A DNA stretch of 64,000 bases from Yersinia canariae. Its GTDB lineage: Bacteria; Pseudomonadota; Gammaproteobacteria; Enterobacterales; Enterobacteriaceae. The position numbers and the translations under genes were made by a program. Location: NCBI RefSeq assembly GCF_009831415.1, contig NZ_CP043727.1, positions 1,364,001 to 1,428,000 of the forward strand. The letters are read 5' to 3'. Shown here piece after piece: positions 10,399-19,228 of the stretch. The notes under the pieces are model-generated. The model was not told the origin of the DNA and ran no database searches. It was given only the letters and a program-made list of their open reading frames with translations. Numbering within the stretch: the first letter of the stretch is position 1; every line of letters begins with the position of its first letter.

Positions 10399-12126
10399 TT
10401 AGCAGAGCGTTTTTTCTTCGATGAATGTGGTAACCAAATCCATCAATTCCTTCGCTGTTGGTTGAGCTAATGCCTGCTCTGCCAACACCTTCACATCTTC
10501 GAAATTCGTATTACGGATAATTTTCTTGATGCGTGGGATCGAAATCGCACTCATGCTGAACTCATCCAGCCCCATGCCCAATAGCAACAGTGTAGCACGT
10601 TCGTCGCCAGCAAGTTCACCGCACATACCGGTCCACTTACCTTCAGCGTGAGACGCATCAATTACCTGTTTGATCAGGCCCAATACCGATGGTGACATTG
10701 GATTATAGAGATGAGAAATCAGCTCATTGCCACGATCTACTGCCAGAGTATACTGAGTTAGATCGTTTGTCCCAATACTAAAGAAGTCAACTTCTTTAGC
10801 TAAATGGCGAGCGATGACCGCCGCCGCTGGTGTTTCAACCATCACACCGACCTCGATAGTTTCATCAAAGGCCTTATTTTCTTCGCGTAATTGGCTTTTC
10901 AGCAGTTCAAGCTCTGCTTTCAGTTCGCGCACTTCTTCAACCGAAATGATCATCGGGAACATGATACGCAATTTACCAAACGCCGAGGCACGCAAGATGG
11001 CGCGCAGTTGTGCGTGCAGAATCTCTTTGCGATCCATAGCAATACGAATGGCGCGCCAGCCCAGGAATGGGTTTTCTTCTTTTGGCAAGTTCATGTACGG
11101 CAGGTCTTTATCACCGCCAATGTCCATAGTACGGACGATAACTGCCTGAGAGCCCATGGCTTCCGCAACGGCTTTATAAGCCTGGAACTGCTCTTCTTCT
11201 GTGGGCAGTGAATCGCGGTCCATGAACAGGAATTCGGTACGATACAGACCAACACCTTCAGCGCCGTTACGCTCAGCACCGGCGATATCACGCACAGTAC
11301 CAATGTTGGCAACAACTTCAACCTGATGGCCATCAAGAGTGATTGCCGGCAGATCTTTCAGTTTGGCCAGATCATTTCTTTCGGTGATGTATTGGGTTTT
11401 CACCGCTTTTAACTGCTCAATGACTTCAACAGTTGGATTCAGATAGATTTTGTTATTGACCGCATCCAGGATCAAATAGTCGTCATTCTGGATTTGTTTG
11501 GTCGCATTGCTGGTCCCGACGATAGCCGGTAATTCTAGCGAACGTGCCATAATCGAGGTATGTGAAGTCCGGCCACCTAAATCGGTGATGAACCCTAACA
11601 CTTTATCCAGATTAAGCTGTGCGGTTTCTGACGGGGTCAGATCGGTTGCAACCAGAATGACTTCATCCGGGATTGCGCTCAAATCGACAATAGTCAGGCC
11701 GAGAATATTCTTCAGCAGACGTTTTCCGATATCACGTACGTCAGCCGCACGTTCTTTCAGATATTCGTCATCCAGTTCTTCCAGTGCTTTCGCCTGGCCT
11801 TCAATGACAGAATAAGCCGCTGCATCAGCAGATTGCTTATCATCTTTGATGAGGGCTATGATTTCCTGCTCAAGCTCTTCGTCTTCCAACAGCATGATAT
11901 GCCCTTCGAAGATGGCCGCTTTCTCTTCGCCGAGACTTGCTTCAGCTTTGGTCTTAATCGCTTCCAACTGCTCAGCAGCTTTAGTCCGCCCAGTTTTGAA
12001 ACGCTCGACTTCTTGCTCCACTTGGTCAGCAGAGATCTTTTTCCGGTTGATGACAATCTCATCTTCTTTCAGTAAAAGTGCTTTACCAAAAGCAATACCC
12101 GGTGATACTAAAATGCCTGAAATCAT
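10399..12126 (-). CDS. ptsI: PTS enzyme I, PtsI
   Basis: Phosphoenolpyruvate-protein phosphotransferase (575 aa), which autophosphorylates from PEP and charges HPr. The active-site His is in [13 protein letters not shown], and the PEP-binding barrel has [13 protein letters not shown] and the C-terminal GMCGELAGD cysteine. Full length. Middle gene of the pts operon. Confidence 0.97.
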   Translation of the reverse strand: MISGILVSPGIAFGKALLLKEDEIVINRKKISADQVEQEVERFKTGRTKAAEQLEAIKTKAEASLGEEKAAIFEGHIMLLEDEELEQEIIALIKDDKQSADAAAYSVIEGQAKALEELDDEYLKERAADVRDIGKRLLKNILGLTIVDLSAIPDEVILVATDLTPSETAQLNLDKVLGFITDLGGRTSHTSIMARSLELPAIVGTSNATKQIQNDDYLILDAVNNKIYLNPTVEVIEQLKAVKTQYITERNDLAKLKDLPAITLDGHQVEVVANIGTVRDIAGAERNGAEGVGLYRTEFLFMDRDSLPTEEEQFQAYKAVAEAMGSQAVIVRTMDIGGDKDLPYMNLPKEENPFLGWRAIRIAMDRKEILHAQLRAILRASAFGKLRIMFPMIISVEEVRELKAELELLKSQLREENKAFDETIEVGVMVETPAAAVIARHLAKEVDFFSIGTNDLTQYTLAVDRGNELISHLYNPMSPSVLGLIKQVIDASHAEGKWTGMCGELAGDERATLLLLGMGLDEFSMSAISIPRIKKIIRNTNFEDVKVLAEQALAQPTAKELMDLVTTFIEEKTLC

Positions 12127-12173
12127 AACCCTACCTTACTCTTGACTGGTGTTAACTAAAAAAGAGCGCGTGA

Positions 12174-12431
12174 TTACTCAAGCTCTGCCATCAGTTTTAC
12201 CAGATGCTCAACAGCTTTCTTCTCATCTTCGCCTTCAGCAGAGATCGTAACAACAGTACCTTGGGTCAGGCCCAGAGTTTGTAGTTTGAACAGGCTTTTG
12301 GCGCTAGCGCTTTTACCGTTAGAGATAACAGTAATTTCAGACGCAAAGCCTTTTGCTTCTTTTACGAACTGGGCAGCAGGGCGGGTATGCAGACCGTTTG
12401 GTGCAGTAATAGTAACTTCTTGCTGGAACAT
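12174..12431 (-). CDS. ptsH: PTS phosphocarrier protein HPr
   Basis: 85-aa HPr with the phosphorylated His15 in [10 protein letters not shown] and Ser46 in SASAKS. It carries phosphate from enzyme I to the sugar-specific EIIA proteins. First gene of ptsHI-crr, 47 bp upstream of ptsI. Confidence 0.97.
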   Translation of the reverse strand: MFQQEVTITAPNGLHTRPAAQFVKEAKGFASEITVISNGKSASAKSLFKLQTLGLTQGTVVTISAEGEDEKKAVEHLVKLMAELE

Positions 12432-12830
12432 TGTATTTCCCCAACTTATTGGATTTATGTTGTGGAGCTAAAGTTTAGTGTAAAACCCAAACTTTAGCCT
12501 GTATTGGTGCGCGTATAACTCATCTTTCAACTCGCGCATGACTATGCCTCAACCGCAGGTAAGTCACAAAGACAGTTTCCGATACAACCTGAGTTCAGGC
12601 TTAAAATCGATACTGCTACAACTAAGAATAATGCTCTCTTTGCATTATGTCTTCAATCAGCGCTCAGTGATGACATTTTTTGTTGTGTTGCATAATTGAT
12701 AAATCGATTCAGCCAGAGAGGCGTTCAATATTCGATTAATTTCGCGTATCAAAATAATTGACCGGTTAAATACTAAACCCAGAGGGTAAAATCAATCTTT
12801 ATGTAGTAAAAACTTTGAAGCGCGCCACAA
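12432..12830 (-). promoter_or_regulatory. ptsH upstream regulatory region with leader hairpin
   Basis: About 400 bp without a gene between ptsH and the cysK terminator; by analogy with E. coli it should hold the pts promoters. The clearest structure is a perfect 10-bp inverted repeat GCTAAAGTTT (12467-12476) / AAACTTTAGC (12489-12498), 36-67 bp upstream of the ptsH ATG and so probably in the leader. A TGTGA half-site near 12555 could belong to a CRP site, but I could not place a full one. Confidence 0.5.
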
Positions 12831-12856
12831 AAAAAGCACCCATGAGGGTGCTTTTT
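12831..12856. terminator. cysK terminator
   Basis: Perfect hairpin AAAAAGCACCC-ATGA-GGGTGCTTTTT, 24 bp beyond the cysK stop codon. Confidence 0.85.
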
Positions 12857-12879
12857 TAGCATTTAGTGCGACGGCCTGA

Positions 12880-13848
12880 CTACTGTTGCAGCTCTTGTTC
12901 AGTGAACAAATCTGCGAACAACGCCGTACTTAAATAGCGCTCACCCGATGACGGAAGAATAACCACAATTGTTTTGTCAGTAAAGCCATCTTCTTCAGAA
13001 AGCTTGACCGCAGCCGCAACGGCTGCGCCGGAAGAAATACCCGCCAGGATACCTTCTTCATCCATCAGCCGGCGGGCCATGGAAATGGCTTCATCATTGG
13101 TGACCAGTGCCACACGGTCCACCAGACTCAGGTCGAGGTTACCGGGAATAAAACCCGCGCCAATACCCTGAATTTTGTGTGGGCCAGGTTTGATTTCCTG
13201 ACCAGCCAACGCCTGAGTAATAACAGGAGAATCAGTGGGTTCTACCGCAACTGTGGTAATCGCTTTGCCTTTGGTATTTTTGATATAGCGGCTGACGCCA
13301 GTCAGAGTACCGCCAGTACCGACACCTGCGATAAAGACATCTACCTCACCATCTGTATCTTCCCAGATTTCCGGGCCGGTGGTTTTCTCGTGAATTTCAG
13401 GGTTTGCTGGGTTACTGAATTGCTGCAAAATGAGATAGCGGTCTGGGTCGGTAGCTTGAATTTCTTCCGCTTTGGCAATCGCCCCTTTCATCCCTTTGGC
13501 ACCTTCGGTCAGCACCAGATTGGCCCCCAGTGCTTTAAGCAACTTGCGGCGCTCAATACTCATGGTTTCGGGCATGGTCAGGGTTAATTTATAACCGCGA
13601 GCGGCGGCGACAAACGCCAGTGCAATACCAGTATTGCCACTGGTAGGTTCAACCAGCTCTTTGTCTGCGGTCAGAATGCCACGATTTTCGGCATCCCAAA
13701 TCATATTCGCGCCGATACGGCATTTAACGCTGAAACTTGGATTACGCGACTCAACCTTCGCCAAAATGCGCCCGTTACCGATACGGTTCAAACGAACCAG
13801 CGGCGTATGGCCGATTGTTAAAGAGTTGTCTTCATATATCTTGCTCAT
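12880..13848 (-). CDS. cysK: Cysteine synthase A, CysK
   Basis: O-acetylserine sulfhydrylase A (322 aa), a PLP enzyme making cysteine from O-acetylserine and sulfide. PLP lysine K42 in [12 protein letters not shown], substrate loop [10 protein letters not shown] (about 68-77), phosphate loop [10 protein letters not shown]. The C-terminal [12 protein letters not shown] is typical. It is separated from its usual neighbour cysZ by the prophage; the attachment core starts only 70 bp upstream of its ATG. Confidence 0.97.
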   Translation of the reverse strand: MSKIYEDNSLTIGHTPLVRLNRIGNGRILAKVESRNPSFSVKCRIGANMIWDAENRGILTADKELVEPTSGNTGIALAFVAAARGYKLTLTMPETMSIERRKLLKALGANLVLTEGAKGMKGAIAKAEEIQATDPDRYLILQQFSNPANPEIHEKTTGPEIWEDTDGEVDVFIAGVGTGGTLTGVSRYIKNTKGKAITTVAVEPTDSPVITQALAGQEIKPGPHKIQGIGAGFIPGNLDLSLVDRVALVTNDEAISMARRLMDEEGILAGISSGAAVAAAVKLSEEDGFTDKTIVVILPSSGERYLSTALFADLFTEQELQQ

Positions 13849-13882
13849 AGCCCGTCCTTTAACTCTATGAAAATGTAGGAAA

Positions 13883-13917
13883 CGTTCAAAGCATACGCTA
13901 ACAGTATGGCTATGGAA
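13883..13917 (-). promoter_or_regulatory. Candidate cysK promoter
   Basis: Reading leftward: -35 TTCCAT (13917-13912), 16-bp spacer, -10 TATGCT (13895-13890), start expected near 13883. The weak -35 fits an activator-dependent (CysB) promoter. The prophage repeat starts one base upstream of the -35. Confidence 0.5.
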
Positions 13918-13918
13918 G

Positions 13919-13956
13919 TAAGTAATTGGTATATCGATATGTGATTAGGAAATAAG
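13919..13956. repeat. attL core
   Basis: Left copy of the attachment repeat. Positions 13919-13942 are identical to 56107-56130; then one mismatch (g versus t); then 13944-13956 are identical to 56132-56144. It lies between the cysK promoter and int. Confidence 0.92.
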
Positions 13957-14064
13957 AATAAAATCACATGGAAGAAATTTATTAATCATAATTAATTGTA
14001 AACTAAAAGAATTTATCTGGCTTAGCCATTTTTTAAAAAAATAACAATCTGCCCTTAAAATTCC

Positions 14065-14098
14065 CCTGCAAAACCCCAGCAAAACTATCCTGCAAAAC
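14065..14098. repeat. Three phased CCWGCAAAAC repeats (candidate integrase arm sites)
   Basis: CCTGCAAAAC at 14065, CCAGCAAAAC at 14076 and CCTGCAAAAC at 14089, spaced 11 and 13 bp, i.e. roughly one helical turn apart. They sit between attL and the int stop. A fourth copy lies in the opposite arm at 55982. Confidence 0.6.
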
Positions 14099-14118
14099 GG
14101 GTTAAATATCGCTCTATT

Positions 14119-15243
14119 CTAAACTGCAATAGTGATCCATTCCTTCCCTCTGTCGTCGTTATATTTATCAGTCATTATTTGATTTTTGTGACCAAGCAGA
14201 GATTTTGTATCGACCCCTTGATCGCGATATAGCCGCTCTGAAAGTGATCGCTGTTCGTGAAATGTTGGTGGGGTTCCTTCTTTCCAAGTAAGGCCGCTTG
14301 CGTCTCTTGCGCTGCTGAATGTACTGGTTACTGTTTTACTTTTTATTGGCCCGCCTCTTTTGGCACTGGCTACGGTATGGTGGTGATGTAGAACGTAAGG
14401 GCTGACTATTCCATCCCGGCACCGTGAAATAACTTCTTTCAGTGTCACATTGAGGGCGTTACATCTAAGTGATAATGGGATCGCTAGTCTTGCCCCTGTT
14501 TTGCCCTGAATTATATGAAGATGATCATCCCAAACATCTGAAAATTTCATAGCGACAATGTCACCAAGACGTTGTCCCGTAAGAACAGCTAAGAGCATTG
14601 CTCGTTGTAAATAAGTCTGCATACCTTCAGCAGTGCTAAATATTATTTTCCACTCATCCAGGCTAAGTCTTTGCCGCTTAACTTTAGATTTTGGCTGCTT
14701 AGTCGCGGTTGCCGGATTATAGCCCGGAGAAACCTCGCCAGCGTGCTGTGCTTCTTTAAAAACATCAATGATAACCCTACGGACAACCTGCGCCATGACA
14801 AGCTGCCCACGCTCTTTATAGGGCGATAGAATGTCGGCGATGTCTCTGACCGAAACCTCAGAAATCATTTTATTGCCAATCACCGCCCGCATCACCTTAA
14901 TTGGTGCCTTTTTCTGGTTCACTGACGAGGCTTTTAACTCCCCGTCCTGTAGGCGTTCTTCTTGAATTTTCCAATAAATATCTAGCCAAGAGCTAACAGA
15001 AATACCTTTTCCCATATCTCTGCTGATTTTGTCCCTGGCTGTAATTAGCTGCCCCATTTGCTGTTGAGCGAGTCGTGCATTTGCTTCTACTGCTATATTT
15101 TTTGCCTCAGCTTCGTTGTCGCCTAATCCGTGGAATTTACCTGACACGGGATGTTTATAGCGCCAGTAGACCTTTTTGGTTCTGGCGTCCGTATAGCATG
15201 ATAGACCTGGTACATCGACGTTGTACTTACGTGGCCTGCCCAT
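14119..15243 (-). CDS. int: Phage integrase, tyrosine recombinase
   Basis: Lambda-Int-like tyrosine recombinase (374 aa) performing attP x attB recombination. N-terminal arm-binding region, core-binding domain (about 80-180), then the catalytic domain with R225 (TGQRLGDI), K248, H329 and R332 (HEQR), H352 (LLGHK) and nucleophile Y361 (TDKYNDDRG). All catalytic residues are present. It points out of the prophage toward attL, and its start overlaps the end of xis by 17 bp. Confidence 0.95.
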   Translation of the reverse strand: MGRPRKYNVDVPGLSCYTDARTKKVYWRYKHPVSGKFHGLGDNEAEAKNIAVEANARLAQQQMGQLITARDKISRDMGKGISVSSWLDIYWKIQEERLQDGELKASSVNQKKAPIKVMRAVIGNKMISEVSVRDIADILSPYKERGQLVMAQVVRRVIIDVFKEAQHAGEVSPGYNPATATKQPKSKVKRQRLSLDEWKIIFSTAEGMQTYLQRAMLLAVLTGQRLGDIVAMKFSDVWDDHLHIIQGKTGARLAIPLSLRCNALNVTLKEVISRCRDGIVSPYVLHHHHTVASAKRGGPIKSKTVTSTFSSARDASGLTWKEGTPPTFHEQRSLSERLYRDQGVDTKSLLGHKNQIMTDKYNDDRGKEWITIAV

Positions 15244-15469
15244 CTTCCATTATCCTTTTTAGGCGTGGATCATCGGTTTTTTTAATCACTGGTTTGACTG
15301 TTACCCCGATAAATCTTGCCGTTTTATCGACCCGCCAGCATTTACCCGCCTTCATAGGTGGAGGGGATATCATGCCGCTTTTGGCATATTTAATTAACGT
15401 AGGATAACTAGGAACCGGCTCCTCAAATTCCTCCATTGCCCACGTTGTTAATGTTTGTGTTCTCGCCAT
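15227..15469 (-). CDS. xis: Excisionase (Xis-like)
   Basis: Small winged-helix protein (80 aa from ATG 15469) with the excisionase-type motif YPTLIKYAKSGMISPP and MKAGKCWRVDKTARFIG. It bends attachment-site DNA and turns Int toward excision. The ATG at 15469 lies seven bases after GGAG of a GTGTGGAG motif, better than the upstream ATG at 15475. Overlaps int. Confidence 0.85.
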   Translation of the reverse strand: MARTQTLTTWAMEEFEEPVPSYPTLIKYAKSGMISPPPMKAGKCWRVDKTARFIGVTVKPVIKKTDDPRLKRIMEDGQAT

Positions 15470-15521
15470 GGCCATTCTCCACACTGTTTATTTAAAGGCC
15501 CGCCGCAATCGGGCCGTATTG

Positions 15522-16094
15522 TTAATCGATATCGTTGCTGGTGGACGGTACCAGGCGCTGATAAATCGCTGAAACATATTTAGCTTGATGAATTGCGTCA
15601 GCCAGCGCATTGTGCCGTTCGCCATCAAATGGCATATCTCGCTTGGGATCGAAGCCAACAGCTCGACCGAGTTTAACGATGGTTCTAACATCCAGATCGT
15701 TGAACCAACTCCAGCATGGAGGTATCTGGCAACGTTCATATGCAGCCCGCAGGATGACATTATCGAATGAGGCACCATTCCCCCAAACATGCAGACTCTT
15801 GGGCGATGCACTATTAAGTGCAGCAAAGGCGTTAAGTTCTGACAGAGCATCACGGATCGGCATTGCTTCACCAGTAATAGCTGCTCTTGCTTCACTGCTT
15901 TGAGTTAGCCACCACAAGATAGTGTCAGCATCGGGAACGGCCCCCAGTGCGACTTCTGACTTGAGGTCAACTGCTGCATATAACTCAGGGCCAAGCTCAC
16001 CTGTTTCTGGTTCAAAAAATACCGCACCGATAGACACAATTGGGGCATTTGGTTTATTGCCCATAGTTTCCAGGTCGATCATTAAGTTATTCAT
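15522..16094 (-). CDS. 3'-5' exonuclease (RNase H-fold, DEDD type)
   Basis: 190 aa from the ATG giving MNNLMIDLETMG. The first acidic motif is DLE and the C-terminal motif is HNALADAIHQA, both typical of the DEDD exonuclease superfamily as found in phage exodeoxyribonuclease VIII/Rv2179c-like proteins. It probably acts on phage or host nucleic acid during early infection or recombination. Starts 4 bp inside the end of the preceding gene in the leftward operon. Confidence 0.75.
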   Translation of the reverse strand: MNNLMIDLETMGNKPNAPIVSIGAVFFEPETGELGPELYAAVDLKSEVALGAVPDADTILWWLTQSSEARAAITGEAMPIRDALSELNAFAALNSASPKSLHVWGNGASFDNVILRAAYERCQIPPCWSWFNDLDVRTIVKLGRAVGFDPKRDMPFDGERHNALADAIHQAKYVSAIYQRLVPSTSNDID

Positions 16095-16621
16095 TGTTTT
16101 CCTTGCTTGCGCAGGTAAGGGAGTATTCCGTATTTCAATACACAAAAAGCTTCACCATAGACATTCTTTTCATGGATATTGGTTGATCGGTCGCACATTA
16201 ATCCAATTTGTTCGATCAGATTATCTTGAATGGTTTTTATATCAGGGACTGCGAGTGCTGAGGGCGTCAGTTCAACTTCTGCATCGCAATGAGGGCAGAA
16301 ACCATCACACTCTGTATGCTGTAGATACGTGAAGTATTTACCACATGACCAACAAGTTTCACCAGCCGCCGCCAACGCCTCTAGTTTCGCATCCCCTTTA
16401 TACATTTCATCACGCAATGCTTGTGCTGCAGCTGTCATGACATCGAGCTGATGGCTTAACGTTAGATTCTGCTCACGCAGTGAGAGCAGCTGTCGTGCTA
16501 TTTCTGCCTCTCGACCAATAGGGTAAAACTCTGCCATATTATTTTCGAAAGCGGTAATCAGGTACCGGAGCTGCTCGTCGGTTATCTCTGTTGGATATTT
16601 CAGCTTATCTTTACTCAGCAT
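16091..16621 (-). CDS. Phage protein with coiled coil and zinc ribbon (Ead/Ea22-like)
   Basis: 176 aa. It opens with KLKYPTEITDEQLRYLITAF, then a coiled coil (about 35-80) and a zinc-ribbon pair CWSCGKYF ... CPHCDAEVE. Resembles mosaic Ead/Ea22-type proteins of lambdoid left operons, which have no settled function. The ATG at 16621 lies inside the end of the methyltransferase gene (ATGCTGAGTAA overlap). Confidence 0.5.
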   Translation of the reverse strand: MLSKDKLKYPTEITDEQLRYLITAFENNMAEFYPIGREAEIARQLLSLREQNLTLSHQLDVMTAAAQALRDEMYKGDAKLEALAAAGETCWSCGKYFTYLQHTECDGFCPHCDAEVELTPSALAVPDIKTIQDNLIEQIGLMCDRSTNIHEKNVYGEAFCVLKYGILPYLRKQGKQ

Positions 16622-17243
16622 ATGTAACCCCCAGAACCGCTCGTTTAGCGGCAATTGCTATCCCAGCCCGTGAACCGTAGGGATCGATGGCTGTGTTATG
16701 AATCCCGCGTAAAACCTCTTTCATATCTTTTATCTGTGCTTCTGCTGCTGCCAGTTGGGCCATCAAGTTTTTACCTGGCTTTTGAAAGCACACCCAGTTG
16801 GTATTTGCCCGTTTGCCTGATGGATGTCCAAATATTGGCGGTACCGGCGACAGTTTGATAATGTCGCGAGTAGGGATATGCACTTCATTCCACTTAAATA
16901 TAAGAACTCCCCCGGCACGTAATACACGAAACGCCTCAGCAAAGCCTTTGGTTAGGTCGTCTTTCCATGACTTACTGAGGATGCCGTATTTCTTCCCCTG
17001 CCAACCCTCTGGCCCACAGTGTGTGAGGTGGGGCGGGTCGAATACAACGATTTGGAAAGTGTTATCGGCAAACGGTAACTGGCGAAAATCAGCCACAATA
17101 TCCGGCCTGATATCTAAGTTCCGGCCATCACATAGCGTATAACTTTCAGAGCGGATATCGACGAACACAGCGCGGGGATCAGCACGGTCGAACCAAAACA
17201 TGCGGGAGCCGCAGCACATATCTAGAATTGACTTATCCATCAT
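16611..17243 (-). CDS. Class I SAM-dependent methyltransferase with DPPH motif
   Basis: 210 aa. The SAM-binding N-terminus is LDMCCGSRMFWFD, an acidic residue follows in FVDIRSE, and the motif IV equivalent is VVFDPPHLTHCG. The core ends near residue 155, after which MAQLAAAEAQIKDMKEVLRG forms a coiled-coil tail like Ea22-type proteins, suggesting a fusion of modules. DPPH is close to the DPPW/DPPY catalytic motif of amino-methyltransferases; the substrate is unknown. ATGA overlap with the upstream gene. Confidence 0.65.
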   Translation of the reverse strand: MMDKSILDMCCGSRMFWFDRADPRAVFVDIRSESYTLCDGRNLDIRPDIVADFRQLPFADNTFQIVVFDPPHLTHCGPEGWQGKKYGILSKSWKDDLTKGFAEAFRVLRAGGVLIFKWNEVHIPTRDIIKLSPVPPIFGHPSGKRANTNWVCFQKPGKNLMAQLAAAEAQIKDMKEVLRGIHNTAIDPYGSRAGIAIAAKRAVLGVTYAE

Positions 17244-17911
17244 GCCTCTCCTGCGATGATTGGCAGTAATCCAGCTTCACTACGAACAGCCTCGATCGCT
17301 TCTTGTGGATAGCCCCATATATTTCCTTTGCATAGGCTGCTGCGTTCCGGTCCTAGATAGTAAGCATCAATACGCTCACCCCTGCAGATATAATTCCGCA
17401 TCATAATAACCAGCGACCGTAAAGTTCCACCGTGGTTAAATCCCTTCCAGTGGCGGTTTTCAAAGTGGGTATAAATTCGCTTACCGGTATATTCATCAAT
17501 CAGAAAAACCCTGCCGGTGCTGTTCAATTCGAGTTTGGCAACTCTCTCCGTTCTCGGGTCAAAGAAGAACCGGCGACCATAGGCGGCAATAATCCCGATC
17601 AACTGATTGGCATGATCAAGGCGCTGTTGCTTCGTTGATTCGCTGCTTACCATAACTTCTGGTTCAACCTTTAGCCGTAGGCACACTGGACCATCTCGGA
17701 AATTACCGTCAACTATTCCGTCCAGTTGGCTAATTTCCCGTTTGGTTAGGTTGTGCATTTTGGCGATACAGAAATCCCCCTTAAGAACACCGGCCCCCGG
17801 TGCGCGAGCAGATGTTTGGCCGTAACTGTAGCCACGATCATTAAGCCACGCTTGGCATGCATACCAGGCTTGAAAGTCGCCTTTTTGTTCGAACAACAGT
17901 TGAAAGCTCAT
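17240..17911 (-). CDS. Hypothetical phage protein
   Basis: 223 aa, not recognised. No signal peptide or membrane helix is seen. A middle region (about 95-165) is rich in basic and aromatic residues (YGRRFFFDPRTERV, TGKRIYTHFENRHWKGF). Overlaps the genes on both sides by 4 bp, so it belongs to one translationally coupled leftward operon. Confidence 0.6.
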   Translation of the reverse strand: MSFQLLFEQKGDFQAWYACQAWLNDRGYSYGQTSARAPGAGVLKGDFCIAKMHNLTKREISQLDGIVDGNFRDGPVCLRLKVEPEVMVSSESTKQQRLDHANQLIGIIAAYGRRFFFDPRTERVAKLELNSTGRVFLIDEYTGKRIYTHFENRHWKGFNHGGTLRSLVIMMRNYICRGERIDAYYLGPERSSLCKGNIWGYPQEAIEAVRSEAGLLPIIAGEA

Positions 17912-18438
17912 AGGTCACCTTGATGTTTTCTAGTGGCCACCCGTAGACGTTCAAAGATTGCTGCCGCAAAAAGCCTTTCCTCCCCCACATCACACGCCGC
18001 AAAATATTCATGCGCTGCTGTCACTGCTGCCTGATGCTTATCGAGAAGCGCTATCTTTAATGCTTCAAGATGGCTGCGTTCTAGGTGATTAGCTAACGCT
18101 TCGGGATCGCATTCGATAGGGCGCAACCAGTAACAAACCGGCCCCTCTTCAGTGTCATGTATTGAAACCATAAACCAACTGTCACCTGCTGGTGGAGTGG
18201 GTTGCCACATGCTGAGATTACAGCCAACAGAGTCGAACGCAGCTTTAATCTCTTCTGCATTTTCTTCGCTATCCATCCAACCTATCGCGCCAGTAACACG
18301 GTTTAATGCTTTCCATGCATCGAATTCACCTTCAACACCAAACTCATTACCATTTGCAGGCTCAAAGAAATCGGGATGAGTCCAGAAGCCACAGGAATCA
18401 CGTTCAACTGGTGCTGCGGTAATTGTCTTTTTCATCAT
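17908..18438 (-). CDS. Hypothetical phage protein
   Basis: 176 aa, soluble and acidic, not recognised. It contains WFMVSIHDTEEGPVCYWLRPIE, a pattern seen in small accessory proteins of lambdoid left operons. It follows the small gene at 18435 with an ATGATG/TGA overlap. Confidence 0.55.
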   Translation of the reverse strand: MMKKTITAAPVERDSCGFWTHPDFFEPANGNEFGVEGEFDAWKALNRVTGAIGWMDSEENAEEIKAAFDSVGCNLSMWQPTPPAGDSWFMVSIHDTEEGPVCYWLRPIECDPEALANHLERSHLEALKIALLDKHQAAVTAAHEYFAACDVGEERLFAAAIFERLRVATRKHQGDL

Positions 18439-18611
18439 TGTTTCCTCGCATAAATAACGCCATCAATCGGCAGGCATTCATAATCAGGCGGGAGGGCTTG
18501 TTGCTGGATGTCTGCCATACAGTTTTTATCATCTGGGTATACGTAGCCTTGCGGCTCGTACTGGCACGGCTGGAAGGTGTAGCAGACGAGCAAGAACAGG
18601 CCGTACATCAT
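18435..18611 (-). CDS. Small DUF1482-like protein
   Basis: 58 aa, starting MMYGLFLLVCYTF and containing QQALPPDYECLPIDG. The hydrophobic N-terminus, four cysteines and the PPDYEC-P pattern match small DUF1482 phage proteins (known from prophages, function unknown). Starts inside the stop of the HD gene (ATGA, 18608-18611) and ends overlapping the next start, so it is a tightly coupled cistron that is easy to overlook. Confidence 0.65.
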   Translation of the reverse strand: MMYGLFLLVCYTFQPCQYEPQGYVYPDDKNCMADIQQQALPPDYECLPIDGVIYARKQ

Positions 18612-19135
18612 GCTGTCACTCCTGTTAGCTCATTGAAGCGCTGCAAAAACTTTGCTCTGGCCTGCAATGGCGTTAACGGGGTAATAGAAATCTCTGATGG
18701 CGGCACACCTTCGAGCATTGGCCATGCACGTCCATCATCGATATCCAGATCACGGCGCTCAGTGGCCAGCATGACAAGATCCGCATAATGCACGACGAAA
18801 CCCATTTCACCGGGCAAGCCAAATTTCTCACGAACAGCCAAATCAACCCGCCGTTCAATTGCCTGGTAATCTGGAAGCAAGCGCTTAAGAGGGGAGGGAA
18901 TATCTTTGCAATAGGCTTCGGATGCGTCGTGCAGCAATGCTTCAAGTGCATTTTGCTCTTCGACAATGAAGCTCATTAAAAGGCTATGCTGGGCCACACT
19001 ATAAAAATTATGTAGGTGACCAGCAAAGCGGCATTCATGTGATAACGCCTGCGCGATATCTTCAATACAAATACTGCTGGCCAGTGGTTTTAAATAATCA
19101 AAGTCCAGCCCTGAATAAGTCGTAATATAAGACAT
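18608..19135 (-). CDS. HD-domain 5'-nucleotidase-like protein (YfdR-like)
   Basis: 175 aa from ATG 19135. Metal-binding HD signature: His in HNFYSVAQHSLL (about 42-53), then LLHDASEAY (H69-D70) and a later Asp in HYADLVMLATE. Matches the YfdR/YfbR group of deoxynucleoside 5'-monophosphatases. It lies next to a DUF2303 gene, the same pair as yfdQ-yfdR of the E. coli CPS-53 prophage. The start sits seven bases after the GGAG of a GTGTGGAGTA motif. Confidence 0.8.
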   Translation of the reverse strand: MSYITTYSGLDFDYLKPLASSICIEDIAQALSHECRFAGHLHNFYSVAQHSLLMSFIVEEQNALEALLHDASEAYCKDIPSPLKRLLPDYQAIERRVDLAVREKFGLPGEMGFVVHYADLVMLATERRDLDIDDGRAWPMLEGVPPSEISITPLTPLQARAKFLQRFNELTGVTA

Positions 19136-19228
19136 AAATATACTCCACACGGTTTTTAGGTAATACCCCGCCAAATACCCCATTGCTGGGATATTTGAAG
19201 TGATACTAATTAGTTAAGGTTTAATTAA

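Noticed and set aside
12550..12720. Full CRP site in the ptsH promoter region
   Set aside because: Only a TGTGA half-site was found; no convincing TGTGA-N6-TCACA could be placed by eye.
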